Positions 54,334 to 62,386 of a stretch of 64,000 bases of DNA are shown here, one piece after another. Under the pieces are notes generated by a model that worked only from the letters and a program-made list of their open reading frames with translations, searched no databases and was not told the origin of the DNA. Both the position numbers and the translations under genes were made by a program. Each line of letters starts with the position of its first letter. Within the stretch, counting starts at the first letter, position 1. The DNA is from Bacteroidales bacterium (lineage in GTDB: Bacteria; Bacteroidota; Bacteroidia; Bacteroidales; Bacteroidaceae). The stretch spans positions 35,337 to 99,336 of the forward strand of contig JAAYUD010000078.1 in assembly GCA_012517855.1 (NCBI GenBank), written 5' to 3'.

Positions 54334-55467
54334 TTATGAATTATATACCTTTTGATAGAGTTTAATCAAGAGGTCCGCTTGTCTCTTTTCTGAAAAGCGT
54401 TCGGCGTATTCTTTGCCTTCTTTTGCCATTTTAGTTTTGAGCGTCGGGCTGTACAGTATCTGAGTCGCAGCGTTGATAAGACCTTCTACATCATTAGATT
54501 CTACATAAAAAGAAGATGGACCACCTGCTTCTTCAAGGCAAGAATCCTTTGTCGCAATAATTGGTATATTTGAATTCAAAGCTTCTACAATAGGAATCCC
54601 AAATCCTTCGTAAATAGAAGGATAAATAAATAATTCTGCTTGTTGATATATTGCTGGAAGGTCTGCAAAAGAAACATTGTCTTTGATGTGAATACGGTCT
54701 TTCAACCCATTGAAGGCCGCATATTTTTCTATTTCATCAGCATATTCAGTACGATGTCCTACTATAACCAGATGAAAATCTGGGTGCAATTTTTGCATTG
54801 CTTTGACAGCAAGAAGAACATTTTTTCGTTTTTCGATACTTCCTACGTTTAGTATATAGCGCTCTGGCAATTGGTATTTGTCTCGAACGCCTCTTTTCTT
54901 CTCATCAGTTGCTGGGACGATGAAAGAACGGTCACACCCTTGATAAACTACCGATATTTTATCTTCCTGAATTTTATAGAAATTCATAATATCAGCCTTT
55001 GTACATTCGCTTACGGCAATAATATGGTCTGCATTAATACATGCTTTATGAAATTTATAAGCATATATTTTGCGGTCGATAAACGGATAACATTCGGGGA
55101 AACGTAAGAATATTAAATCGTGAATCGTTACGATTGTTTTAATGCCACTTTTTGAAATATTGGCGGGCAATTCGTTACTGAGCCCGTGGTAAATATCGAT
55201 GTTTGATTTCTTTAGTTGTTGAGTAATGCCATATGTACGCCATAATGCCGGTAACCGTTTGCCAAAAGAATTGGCATACATCATTTTTATTTCTGGATGT
55301 TCTTCTAATAAATTATCTAAACGCTTATTGTCTTTGTGCTTCGAAACAAAGACGTCATATTCATTCTCTGGATAATACTCGCTGAGTATTTCCAGTATGT
55401 ACCGGCTATAATTTCCTAATCCGGTAAAATTAAACATGGCACGTTTGCCGTCAAAACCGATTTTCAT
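54334..55467 (-). CDS. Glycosyltransferase family 4
   Basis: GT-B retaining glycosyltransferase. It is 377 residues. N-terminal glycine loop FTGLGNYSRYILEIL, central IVTIHDLIFLRFPE, then YILNVGSIEKRKN and the C-terminal donor-binding PSIYEGFGIPIVEAL with the EX7E pattern (two Glu spaced as in mannosyl- and other GT4 enzymes). It probably adds one sugar to a surface glycan on the cytoplasmic face. It overlaps the upstream licD-like gene by 4 nt (ATGA), so the two form a minus-strand pair. Confidence 0.93.
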   Translation of the reverse strand: MKIGFDGKRAMFNFTGLGNYSRYILEILSEYYPENEYDVFVSKHKDNKRLDNLLEEHPEIKMMYANSFGKRLPALWRTYGITQQLKKSNIDIYHGLSNELPANISKSGIKTIVTIHDLIFLRFPECYPFIDRKIYAYKFHKACINADHIIAVSECTKADIMNFYKIQEDKISVVYQGCDRSFIVPATDEKKRGVRDKYQLPERYILNVGSIEKRKNVLLAVKAMQKLHPDFHLVIVGHRTEYADEIEKYAAFNGLKDRIHIKDNVSFADLPAIYQQAELFIYPSIYEGFGIPIVEALNSNIPIIATKDSCLEEAGGPSSFYVESNDVEGLINAATQILYSPTLKTKMAKEGKEYAERFSEKRQADLLIKLYQKVYNS

Positions 55468-56279
55468 TGTTCTTTATATTCTCGATAAGGCTTGTTTAAG
55501 TCCAAATAGTAAAAATTATGCTGGCGTTGATGATCTCCTTTCGGAATTTGCATATAGTCGCCATAAATTTGGGTCAGGTATTCATCGTAAAGTTTAATGC
55601 CTTCTACCGTTTCGCCTTCAAATTCGTAGGGGGCGTAATTCCCATTTATCTTTTTACTCATGACCCCTCTTAGCCCATCCGTATAGTCGGCGGCTAATTC
55701 ACATTTATCATAGTCGTATTTATTTAAAATACGCCTTATTTTGAGTTGAACACCTTTCAGTGTGAAAAAATTGCGGCAAAGCAAAGGGATCCAAGAACTC
55801 GGTCCACGACCATGTTTGTATGGATCGCGGCATAGAAGATAAAGGACTTGCTTATAAAATTCGTAAGTTGCATAGTGCATACGCCTTTTCCAAGTATTGG
55901 TAGGAACCCCATCGAGGGGAAAAATATCAACATAAATTCCACCTAAATAACTTAAATGTTTCCTTTCAATAAGTGTTGTACTTGCATCCTGAATTTTGCC
56001 GAAAGGTAATGGGTATACTTCATCGTTTTCTCCACAGACAAATTCATAAGGAGCCGGTATCCATTCTTTGCAGTGTGCAATAAACTTTTCGTAATCTGGT
56101 CGAGGCATACCGACGTCCATATCGTCGTCCCACGGAATGAAACCTTTATGTCGGATGGCTCCAATCATTGTCCCTGCCATAATACAGTAATGCAAATCAT
56201 GTGTTTTGCATACGTTATCGAAAGCAAGTAGTATTTTGAGCATGCGAAGTTGCAAAGGTCGGATGTCGTAAGTAGCCAT
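55464..56279 (-). CDS. LicD family protein
   Basis: LicD-type nucleotidyltransferase-fold protein; characterised relatives transfer phosphocholine or other phospho-groups from CDP-donors to surface glycans. It is 271 residues. The signature MAGTMIGAIRHKGFIPWDDDMDVGMPR carries the DDD/DxD metal ligands, split here as GAIRHKGFIPWDDD. YVDIFPLDGVPT is also typical. No membrane segment or signal is seen. The identity of the transferred group is unknown; no choline-uptake or licC-like gene is in the window, although an rfbF-type CDP-sugar gene is. A hairpin lies in its leader (56299-56318). Confidence 0.88.
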   Translation of the reverse strand: MATYDIRPLQLRMLKILLAFDNVCKTHDLHYCIMAGTMIGAIRHKGFIPWDDDMDVGMPRPDYEKFIAHCKEWIPAPYEFVCGENDEVYPLPFGKIQDASTTLIERKHLSYLGGIYVDIFPLDGVPTNTWKRRMHYATYEFYKQVLYLLCRDPYKHGRGPSSWIPLLCRNFFTLKGVQLKIRRILNKYDYDKCELAADYTDGLRGVMSKKINGNYAPYEFEGETVEGIKLYDEYLTQIYGDYMQIPKGDHQRQHNFYYLDLNKPYREYKEQ

Positions 56280-56298
56280 AATCGATTGTAAATTTGGG

Positions 56299-56318
56299 GC
56301 CCTCTCGTGCTAGAGGGC
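56299..56318 (-). other. Leader hairpin upstream of the licD-like gene
   Basis: GCCCTCT and AGAGGGC arms with a 6-nt loop, inside the divergent promoter region. There is no T-run. On the minus strand it would lie in the leader of the LicD transcript. Confidence 0.4.
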
Positions 56319-56430
56319 AATTGTTTAAGTTTCGCAAATGTATAAATTTAAAGTGAAATGGGGAACTAAAAGTAAATTTTAATCAATTATTTAACTTATC
56401 TTTGTGCCGTCAATAAAATAATTTTCGCTG

Positions 56431-58260
56431 ATGAAGGAATTTCTACAGGTACTGCGACGGTTTGTACCTCCCTATAAGAAGTATTTAATTTGGTCGCTAT
56501 TCCTCAATCTGCTTTCGGCAGTATTGAATATTTTTTCTTTTACTCTTCTTATTCCTATTTTACAGATTCTATTTAAGATGAACACTAAAGTGTATACTTA
56601 TATGGAGTGGAGTTCTGGGGATATTAAGGCAGTAGCTGTCAATAACTTCTATTATTATATAGAACAACTTATCAGGTCGTATGGTCCTTCTATTGCATTG
56701 CTTGTACTAGGAATCTTTTTGGCGATAATGACATTGATGAAAACTGGAGCTTATTTTGCTTCTTCGGCAGTAATGATCCCTATCCGTACGGGGGTCGTTC
56801 GTGATATTCGGGTCAAGCTTTACAATAAAATATTGTATCTTCCGCTTGCTTTCTTTTCCGAGGAGCGTAAAGGCGACATAATAGCCCGAATGAGCGGTGA
56901 TGTTAACGAAATAGAGAATTCTATTACTAGCTCGTTAGACATGTTAATCAAAAATCCTATTCTCATTTTGATGTATTTTGCTACTCTGCTTGTTACCAGT
57001 TGGCAGCTCACTCTTTTTACCATATTGGTGTTGCCTGGGATGGGATGGGTAATGGGGAAGGTTGGCCGCAAGTTGAAGCGTCAGTCTTTGTCTGCCCAAA
57101 ATAAGTGGAGTGATACGATGTCTCAGGTTGAAGAAACGCTTGGAGGACTTCGCATTATAAAGGCATTCGTTGCTGAGAAGAAGATGTCTGGACGTTTTGT
57201 AGAATGTTGTAATCAGTATCGCTCGGAGTTGAATAAAGTTAGTGTCCGGCAATCGTCAGCTCATCCAATGAGTGAGTTCCTTGGTACAGTACTTATTGTT
57301 TTTGTATTATGGTTTGGCGGGTCGCTTATATTGAGCGATAATTCTGCGATAGATGCGCCTACCTTTATTTTTTATTTGGTGATTCTTTATAGCATTATTA
57401 ATCCATTGAAAGAATTTTCGAAGGCTTCGTATAATATTCCGAAAGGACTTGCATCCATGGAACGTGTCGACAAGATACTGATGGCCCAGAATCCGATTCT
57501 TGAGGTTGCTCAACCGATACATGTTGACGAATTGAAAAGCGCGCTCGAATTTAAGGATATCTCTTTCAGCTATGATGGCAAACGTGAGGTGTTGAAACAT
57601 GTTAATCTACATATAAAGAAAGGGCAGACTATTGCTTTGGTCGGTCAGTCGGGCTCTGGTAAATCGACCTTGGTCGATTTGTTGCCTCGCTATCATGATG
57701 TTCAGCAAGGAGAAATTTTGTTGGATGGTATCAATATTAGAAATTTGTATATTTCTGAACTTCGTAGCTTGATCGGTAATGTCAATCAAGAGGCTATACT
57801 TTTTAACGATACGTTCTTTAATAATATCGCTTTTGGTGTGCAAAACGCCACTCGAGAACAAGTTGAAGAGGCTGCAAAGATTGCTAATGCCCATGATTTT
57901 ATTATGGAAACGGAAAAAGGTTATGATACCAATATAGGTGATAGGGGAGGTAAACTTTCCGGAGGTCAACGCCAACGTATCAGTATTGCTCGGGCTATTT
58001 TGAAAAATCCTCCTATTTTGATTCTCGATGAGGCAACTTCTGCTCTTGATACTGAGTCTGAGCGTTTGGTTCAAGAAGCGTTGGAGCGTCTCATGAAGAC
58101 TCGTACCACTATAGCTATTGCCCATCGCCTTTCGACTATTAAGGATGCTGACGAAATTTGTGTCATTTACGAAGGTGAAATAGTAGAACGGGGGCGTCAT
58201 GATGAATTGCTTGAATTGAATGGTTATTATAAGCGACTTAATGATATGCAGGCTTTATAA
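56431..58260 (+). CDS. ABC transporter, fused permease/ATPase (MsbA-like exporter)
   Basis: Half-transporter that works as a homodimer to export lipids or glycolipids. It is 609 residues. Six TM helices lie in about 1-320, with FFSEERKGDIIARMSGDVNEIE typical of lipid exporters (split as GDIIARMSGDVNEIE). The ATPase (about 370-609) has Walker A GQSGSGKST, Q-loop NQEAILFN, signature LSGGQRQR, Walker B ILILDEATS and H-loop IAHRLST, all intact. A -7 box TATCTTTG at 56397-56404 precedes it. In this context it may export a surface glycan or lipid A-like molecule. It is followed by the epimerase gene at 27 nt. Confidence 0.93.
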   Translation: MKEFLQVLRRFVPPYKKYLIWSLFLNLLSAVLNIFSFTLLIPILQILFKMNTKVYTYMEWSSGDIKAVAVNNFYYYIEQLIRSYGPSIALLVLGIFLAIMTLMKTGAYFASSAVMIPIRTGVVRDIRVKLYNKILYLPLAFFSEERKGDIIARMSGDVNEIENSITSSLDMLIKNPILILMYFATLLVTSWQLTLFTILVLPGMGWVMGKVGRKLKRQSLSAQNKWSDTMSQVEETLGGLRIIKAFVAEKKMSGRFVECCNQYRSELNKVSVRQSSAHPMSEFLGTVLIVFVLWFGGSLILSDNSAIDAPTFIFYLVILYSIINPLKEFSKASYNIPKGLASMERVDKILMAQNPILEVAQPIHVDELKSALEFKDISFSYDGKREVLKHVNLHIKKGQTIALVGQSGSGKSTLVDLLPRYHDVQQGEILLDGINIRNLYISELRSLIGNVNQEAILFNDTFFNNIAFGVQNATREQVEEAAKIANAHDFIMETEKGYDTNIGDRGGKLSGGQRQRISIARAILKNPPILILDEATSALDTESERLVQEALERLMKTRTTIAIAHRLSTIKDADEICVIYEGEIVERGRHDELLELNGYYKRLNDMQAL

Positions 58261-58287
58261 AATGATAATGGAAAAATATATATAATC

Positions 58288-59379
58288 ATGTTATCTGTTT
58301 TAAATGAAGATTTTGACCATACGTTAAATGGTCTTTCACAGCAAGAAAAAGAAAAATTAAGAAATTCTACTATTCTTATTACTGGTTGTGCGGGTTTTTT
58401 GGGTTATTATTTCATGCACTTTTTCCAAAATAAGGCTGAGGTATTGGGGATAAAGAAAGTCATAGCATTAGACAATTTTATGTTGGGCTATCCTCAATGG
58501 ATTGAAAAATTACAAAGCGATCCTATTTTTAATATTCAAAAGTTTGATATCATTAAGGATCGAATTGAAGGCATAGAAGGGGTCGATAAGGCTGACTTTA
58601 TTATCCATATGGCCTCTATTGCTTCACCTGTGTTCTATCGGCAATATCCCATAGAAACACTTGATGCTAATATTTGGGGACTCCGCTCGTTGTTTGATTT
58701 TTATAAGGATAAACCTATTAAGGGCTTTCTCTTTTATTCTTCGAGTGAATTGTATGGTAATCCCGATACTGCCCATGTTCCTACTTCCGAAGATTATTAC
58801 GGGTATGTTTGTGCCACTGGGCCTAGGGCTTGTTATGATGAGTCGAAGCGCTTTGGCGAGACGATGTGCATGCTTTTTGCACAAAAGTACAATATGCCTA
58901 TTGGTGTTGCCCGCCCGTTCAATAATTATGGTCCTGGCATGCGTCTCAATGATAAGCGTGTCCCTGCCGACTTTGCTTTGGCTATAAAGGAGAATCGAAA
59001 TATCGAAATTCTTTCTAGTGGTTCGCCTACTCGCACTTTTTGTTACATTGCCGATGCCATTAATGGCTATCTAAAGATATTGCTTCATGGTAGTTATGAT
59101 TTCTTTAATATTGGCATCGAATCACCCGAAATAAGCATCTCTCAACTGGCCGAAATATATGTTGAAGCAGGTAAGAAGGTCTTTGGCTATACCGGTAAGG
59201 TGGTGTATGCTACCTCTGCAGATAAAGACTATTTAACCAACAATCCTCAACGGCGTTGTCCTAGTATTGATAAAGCTCGGCGCATCTTAAAATATCAGCC
59301 TTCCATATCTGTTGATAATGGTGTTAAGAGGTTTTTGAGGTTCATTAAAGAATCAGAGGAGGGCGAATACAAATGGTAA
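58288..59379 (+). CDS. NAD-dependent epimerase/dehydratase, UDP-glucuronate decarboxylase-like
   Basis: Extended short-chain dehydrogenase of the UXS type, which turns UDP-glucuronate into UDP-xylose (other sugar-nucleotide epimerase activities are possible). It is 363 residues. Glycine motif TGCAGFLGYYFM, catalytic Tyr and Lys in CYDESKRFGETM (YxxxK), and SSELYGNP and RPFNNYGPGMR, as in UXS. It is N-terminally extended by about 30 residues before the Rossmann fold. The next gene (UDP-sugar dehydrogenase) overlaps it by 7 nt and could make its UDP-glucuronate substrate, which supports the UXS reading. Confidence 0.88.
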   Translation: MLSVLNEDFDHTLNGLSQQEKEKLRNSTILITGCAGFLGYYFMHFFQNKAEVLGIKKVIALDNFMLGYPQWIEKLQSDPIFNIQKFDIIKDRIEGIEGVDKADFIIHMASIASPVFYRQYPIETLDANIWGLRSLFDFYKDKPIKGFLFYSSSELYGNPDTAHVPTSEDYYGYVCATGPRACYDESKRFGETMCMLFAQKYNMPIGVARPFNNYGPGMRLNDKRVPADFALAIKENRNIEILSSGSPTRTFCYIADAINGYLKILLHGSYDFFNIGIESPEISISQLAEIYVEAGKKVFGYTGKVVYATSADKDYLTNNPQRRCPSIDKARRILKYQPSISVDNGVKRFLRFIKESEEGEYKW

Positions 59380-60632
59380 TCACTGTCTTCGGGTTAGGTT
59401 TCGTAGGGCTTACTACAGCCTTGGGCTTTGCCGAATATGGGCATGAGGTTTATGGCGTTGAAATCAACCAAAATCGTTTAGATACCATAAAATCCGGTAA
59501 GCTGCCATTTTTGGAACCAGGGCTGGATGAGGCGTTGAAACGTCATATAGATGGGCGTTTTCATCCCATTTCAACGTCCGAATTAGGATATGCTGTAGCC
59601 CAAAGCGACTGTGTCTATTATTGTGTCGGTACACCTTATGGCAAAGATGGGCAAGCGGATATCACTTACCTACTCGCTGCTATTGATCAGACTGTTGAGT
59701 CGGTCAATGACGAGCGTTTCAGAGTGTTGGTAGTTAAATCTACTATTCCACCTTCTACTACCGAACAAAAGATTATCCCTTATTTAGGAAGTAAAGGAAT
59801 TATTCCGGGAGAACAGTATGGTGTTGCCAATAATCCTGAGTTCCTTCGCGAAGGTCATTGTTGGGATGATTTTATAAAAGCTGATCGCATTGTACTTGGA
59901 GTGAGTGATAACAAGTCTGAGGCTGTCATCCGCAGTATATATGCTTCACAATCGATGCCTGTTTTTTGCGTGTCGCTCAATACTGGTGAATTCATCAAAT
60001 ATCTCTCAAATACACTACTTGCCACGCTTATTAGTTATTCTAACGAGATGTCAGTCATTGCCGACACCATTGGAGGAATTGATATTGTCCAAGCTTTTCG
60101 AATCCTTCATTTGGATAAACGCTGGGGCGGGTGCGATATGGCGTCTTATGTTTATCCAGGTTGCGGTTATGGAGGCTATTGTTTGCCAAAAGATACCAAT
60201 GCTCTTTACTCTGTTACTAAGACCGCAGGTTTCGATGCCCAAATACTGAAAAACGTAATTGATACTAACGATGCCATGCCCCGTTATATCGTAGATCGTA
60301 TTCAAAAGGTTATAGGAGTATCTGACAAATCGGTAAAAATAGGTATATTAGGCCTCTCTTTCAAACCGGGATCTGATGATGTTCGCGATGCACCAAGTGC
60401 CAAAATTATCGCGAAGCTTATAGAATCGGGTTATAACAATGTCCTAGGTTACGATCCTGTGGCTAATGATGAATTTAAAGCTCATTATTCTTTGAAGATG
60501 TCTTATTATACAGACTATGCTAAGCTGCTTGAAGATGCCGATACCCTTGTAATAGCCACGGCATGGCCTGAATTTAAAGACATTCATCAGAGGACAGATA
60601 AACCTGTTATAGATTGTCGCTTTATGCTTTGA
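59373..60632 (+). CDS. UDP-glucose/GDP-mannose dehydrogenase family protein
   Basis: NAD-dependent double oxidation of a nucleotide sugar to the uronic acid, most likely UDP-glucose to UDP-glucuronate. It is 419 residues. N-terminal NAD motif VFGLGFVGLTTALGFAEYG, NNPEFLREG, STIPPSTTEQ, and the active-site cysteine in GCGYGGYCLPKDTNAL, closer to UDP-glucose dehydrogenases (GGSCFPKD) than to the UDP-ManNAc type. The C-terminal ILGLSFKPGSDDVRDAPS is standard. It overlaps the UXS-like gene by 7 nt, so the two are translationally coupled and form a likely UDP-GlcA/UDP-Xyl route. It ends the glycan cluster. Confidence 0.92.
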   Translation: MVITVFGLGFVGLTTALGFAEYGHEVYGVEINQNRLDTIKSGKLPFLEPGLDEALKRHIDGRFHPISTSELGYAVAQSDCVYYCVGTPYGKDGQADITYLLAAIDQTVESVNDERFRVLVVKSTIPPSTTEQKIIPYLGSKGIIPGEQYGVANNPEFLREGHCWDDFIKADRIVLGVSDNKSEAVIRSIYASQSMPVFCVSLNTGEFIKYLSNTLLATLISYSNEMSVIADTIGGIDIVQAFRILHLDKRWGGCDMASYVYPGCGYGGYCLPKDTNALYSVTKTAGFDAQILKNVIDTNDAMPRYIVDRIQKVIGVSDKSVKIGILGLSFKPGSDDVRDAPSAKIIAKLIESGYNNVLGYDPVANDEFKAHYSLKMSYYTDYAKLLEDADTLVIATAWPEFKDIHQRTDKPVIDCRFML

Positions 60633-61081
60633 TGGGAGCGTTTTTAATCCATCTCGTCTCTTTATACGCTTGAAACTATAGCATGGCTTACTTGAGTTAG
60701 GGATAAGGAAAGTTGTGAAAAACTACTGGAATAATGTATTATCACATTCTATAAGTATTTAATGTAACTACAGGTGCTATCATCACACAAAAAACAGACG
60801 TTAGTTACAGCAGTAATATACTGTTGACGAACTGATTGCCAACACAAAACAGACAAATGGAGCGAGACTATTTACCGTCACTGTTTCGGGGAGCATACAA
60901 TGTGTTGGTAATTAATGCTGTATGGCGATAAACTATAAATAGCTGATATTGAGTGTAATGATATACTTTGGAGTGCGTAAACAGCTACCCCCCCCTTTGC
61001 ATAAGATATTGATATACATAGAGATGATGTGATAGGGAATGTCGGTCAAAGTCGTATGATACTACTTTGAGGACTCAGTTG
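60633..61081. other. 449-bp intergenic region without a supported gene
   Basis: Lies between the glycan cluster and the converging RNase H gene. A run of eight C occurs at 60988-60995 and short direct repeats ACACAAAACAGAC-like occur around 60786 and 60842. No terminator, promoter or ORF stands out. Confidence 0.6.
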
Positions 61082-61711
61082 TTATTTTCTGCCGAAATCT
61101 GCGGGAATTTCTCCCCATTTGGATGTTTCCCATTTCATAATGCGAGTAGTATAGGTATTGTTATTGAGCCATGTTTCGGCACGAGCTATCAAGTCGTATA
61201 ATTCTTTTGTTTTGGCACTTTGCACTAGTTTAGTGCGACATTTTTTTGCTTTTACCCAATTGATGGCATTGACGCTGTCGCTATAGATGGGGAGATCAAT
61301 TTTTTTTTGTTTCATTAGTGCCAGTCCATGAACGATCGCGAGAAATTCGCCGATATTGTTTGTTCCGAACATCGGACCGAAGTGAAAAATTTCTTGACCG
61401 CTAGCAATATGTACTCCTCTATATTCCATTTTCCCTGGATTTCCGCTACAGGCGGCGTCTACCGCGAGGCTGTTTTGTTCAACTTCTTTTGGTAGCACTC
61501 TCTCTCCCGATGGAAAGGAATACTGATTTTCTTTTTTGATGATAAAATCTGATGGGGAAGCCGCGAAAGCGCGTTGCGCCTCTTCTATGGAATTGAAAGA
61601 TTTGTATTTTGCTCCTTTTACACCCTTTGTCTGTAACAGACAATCAGTCCAATTGGTATAAATACCCGGATCTAATCCTTCCCAGACTACATAATATTTC
61701 TGTTTTCCCAT
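61082..61711 (-). CDS. Ribonuclease HI with viroplasmin-like (caulimovirus VI) N-terminal domain
   Basis: Degrades RNA in RNA:DNA hybrids. It is 209 residues. N-terminal domain (about 1-48: KYYVVWEGLDPGIYTNWTDC) is the RNA/hybrid-binding fold found in eukaryotic RNase H1 and caulimovirus protein VI. The RNase H domain (about 75-209) has DAACSGNPG (first Asp), NIGEFLAIVHGL (Glu) and YSDSVNAINWV (Asp); the last acidic residue is in EIPADFGRK. This two-domain RNase H form is common in Bacteroidetes. It is divergent from aroK. Confidence 0.92.
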   Translation of the reverse strand: MGKQKYYVVWEGLDPGIYTNWTDCLLQTKGVKGAKYKSFNSIEEAQRAFAASPSDFIIKKENQYSFPSGERVLPKEVEQNSLAVDAACSGNPGKMEYRGVHIASGQEIFHFGPMFGTNNIGEFLAIVHGLALMKQKKIDLPIYSDSVNAINWVKAKKCRTKLVQSAKTKELYDLIARAETWLNNNTYTTRIMKWETSKWGEIPADFGRK

Positions 61712-61789
61712 GAAAATCCTAATTTATCGGATAAAGATACAACGAATTTCGTTGGAATCATTAAATTTGTACCAAATTATATCGGTAAG

Positions 61790-62323
61790 ATGATTCGAAT
61801 CTTTTTAGTGGGTTATATGGGAGCTGGCAAAACGACCTTGGGAAAGGCTTTTGCCAGGGTAATGAAATTGTCGTTTGTAGATCTTGATTGGTATATTGAG
61901 GAACGTTTCCATAAAACCATCTCTCAACTATTTGCCGAACGAGGTGAGGCAGCTTTTCGAGAATTGGAACGTAATGCGCTTCATGAGGTAGGCGAATTTG
62001 AAGATGTGATCATTGCTACAGGTGGTGGTACACCTTGTTTTTGTGGTAACATGGACTATATGAATACTCGGGGAGAAACGGTTTTTTTGAATGTGAACCA
62101 ATCGGTCTTGTTTGTTAGGTTGAAGATTGCTTCAATGAATCGTCCTATGATAAAAGGCAAGTCGGATGAAGAATTAAGAGCGTTTATTATGTCTTCGTTA
62201 GAGAAACGTCTGCCTATTTATAATCAAGCTAAGTACGTTTTTGATGGTAGCCGTTTGGAGACCAAAACTCAAGTGGTGGAATCTGTTTGCAGATTGCAAC
62301 AACTTTTAAATATAACTCATTGA
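61790..62323 (+). CDS. aroK: Shikimate kinase
   Basis: Phosphorylates shikimate at O3 in aromatic amino-acid synthesis. It is 177 residues, normal for AroK. P-loop GYMGAGKTTLGKAFA, shikimate-binding DLDWYIEERF, AERGEAAFRELE and ATGGGTPC, and the adenine/lid region RPMIKGKSDEELRAFI with the conserved Arg. The ATG at 61790 is 21 nt after TAAATTTG (61762-61769), a -7-like element. It is followed by speA after a 63-nt gap that contains another promoter. Confidence 0.95.
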   Translation: MIRIFLVGYMGAGKTTLGKAFARVMKLSFVDLDWYIEERFHKTISQLFAERGEAAFRELERNALHEVGEFEDVIIATGGGTPCFCGNMDYMNTRGETVFLNVNQSVLFVRLKIASMNRPMIKGKSDEELRAFIMSSLEKRLPIYNQAKYVFDGSRLETKTQVVESVCRLQQLLNITH

Positions 62324-62350
62324 GTTATTCACAATTAATATCTACTTTTG
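62319..62350 (+). promoter_or_regulatory. Probable promoter for speA
   Basis: ATTG (62319-62322; 3 of 4 to TTTG), a 20-nt spacer, then TACTTTTG (62343-62350), 36 nt before the ATG. It overlaps the end of aroK. Confidence 0.45.
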
Positions 62351-62386
62351 CAAATTAATAATCAATAATAACAGAATCGTATAAAA

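Noticed and set aside
60988..60995. Run of eight C as a phase-variable switch
   Set aside because: It is outside any supported gene or promoter, so no switching effect can be proposed.
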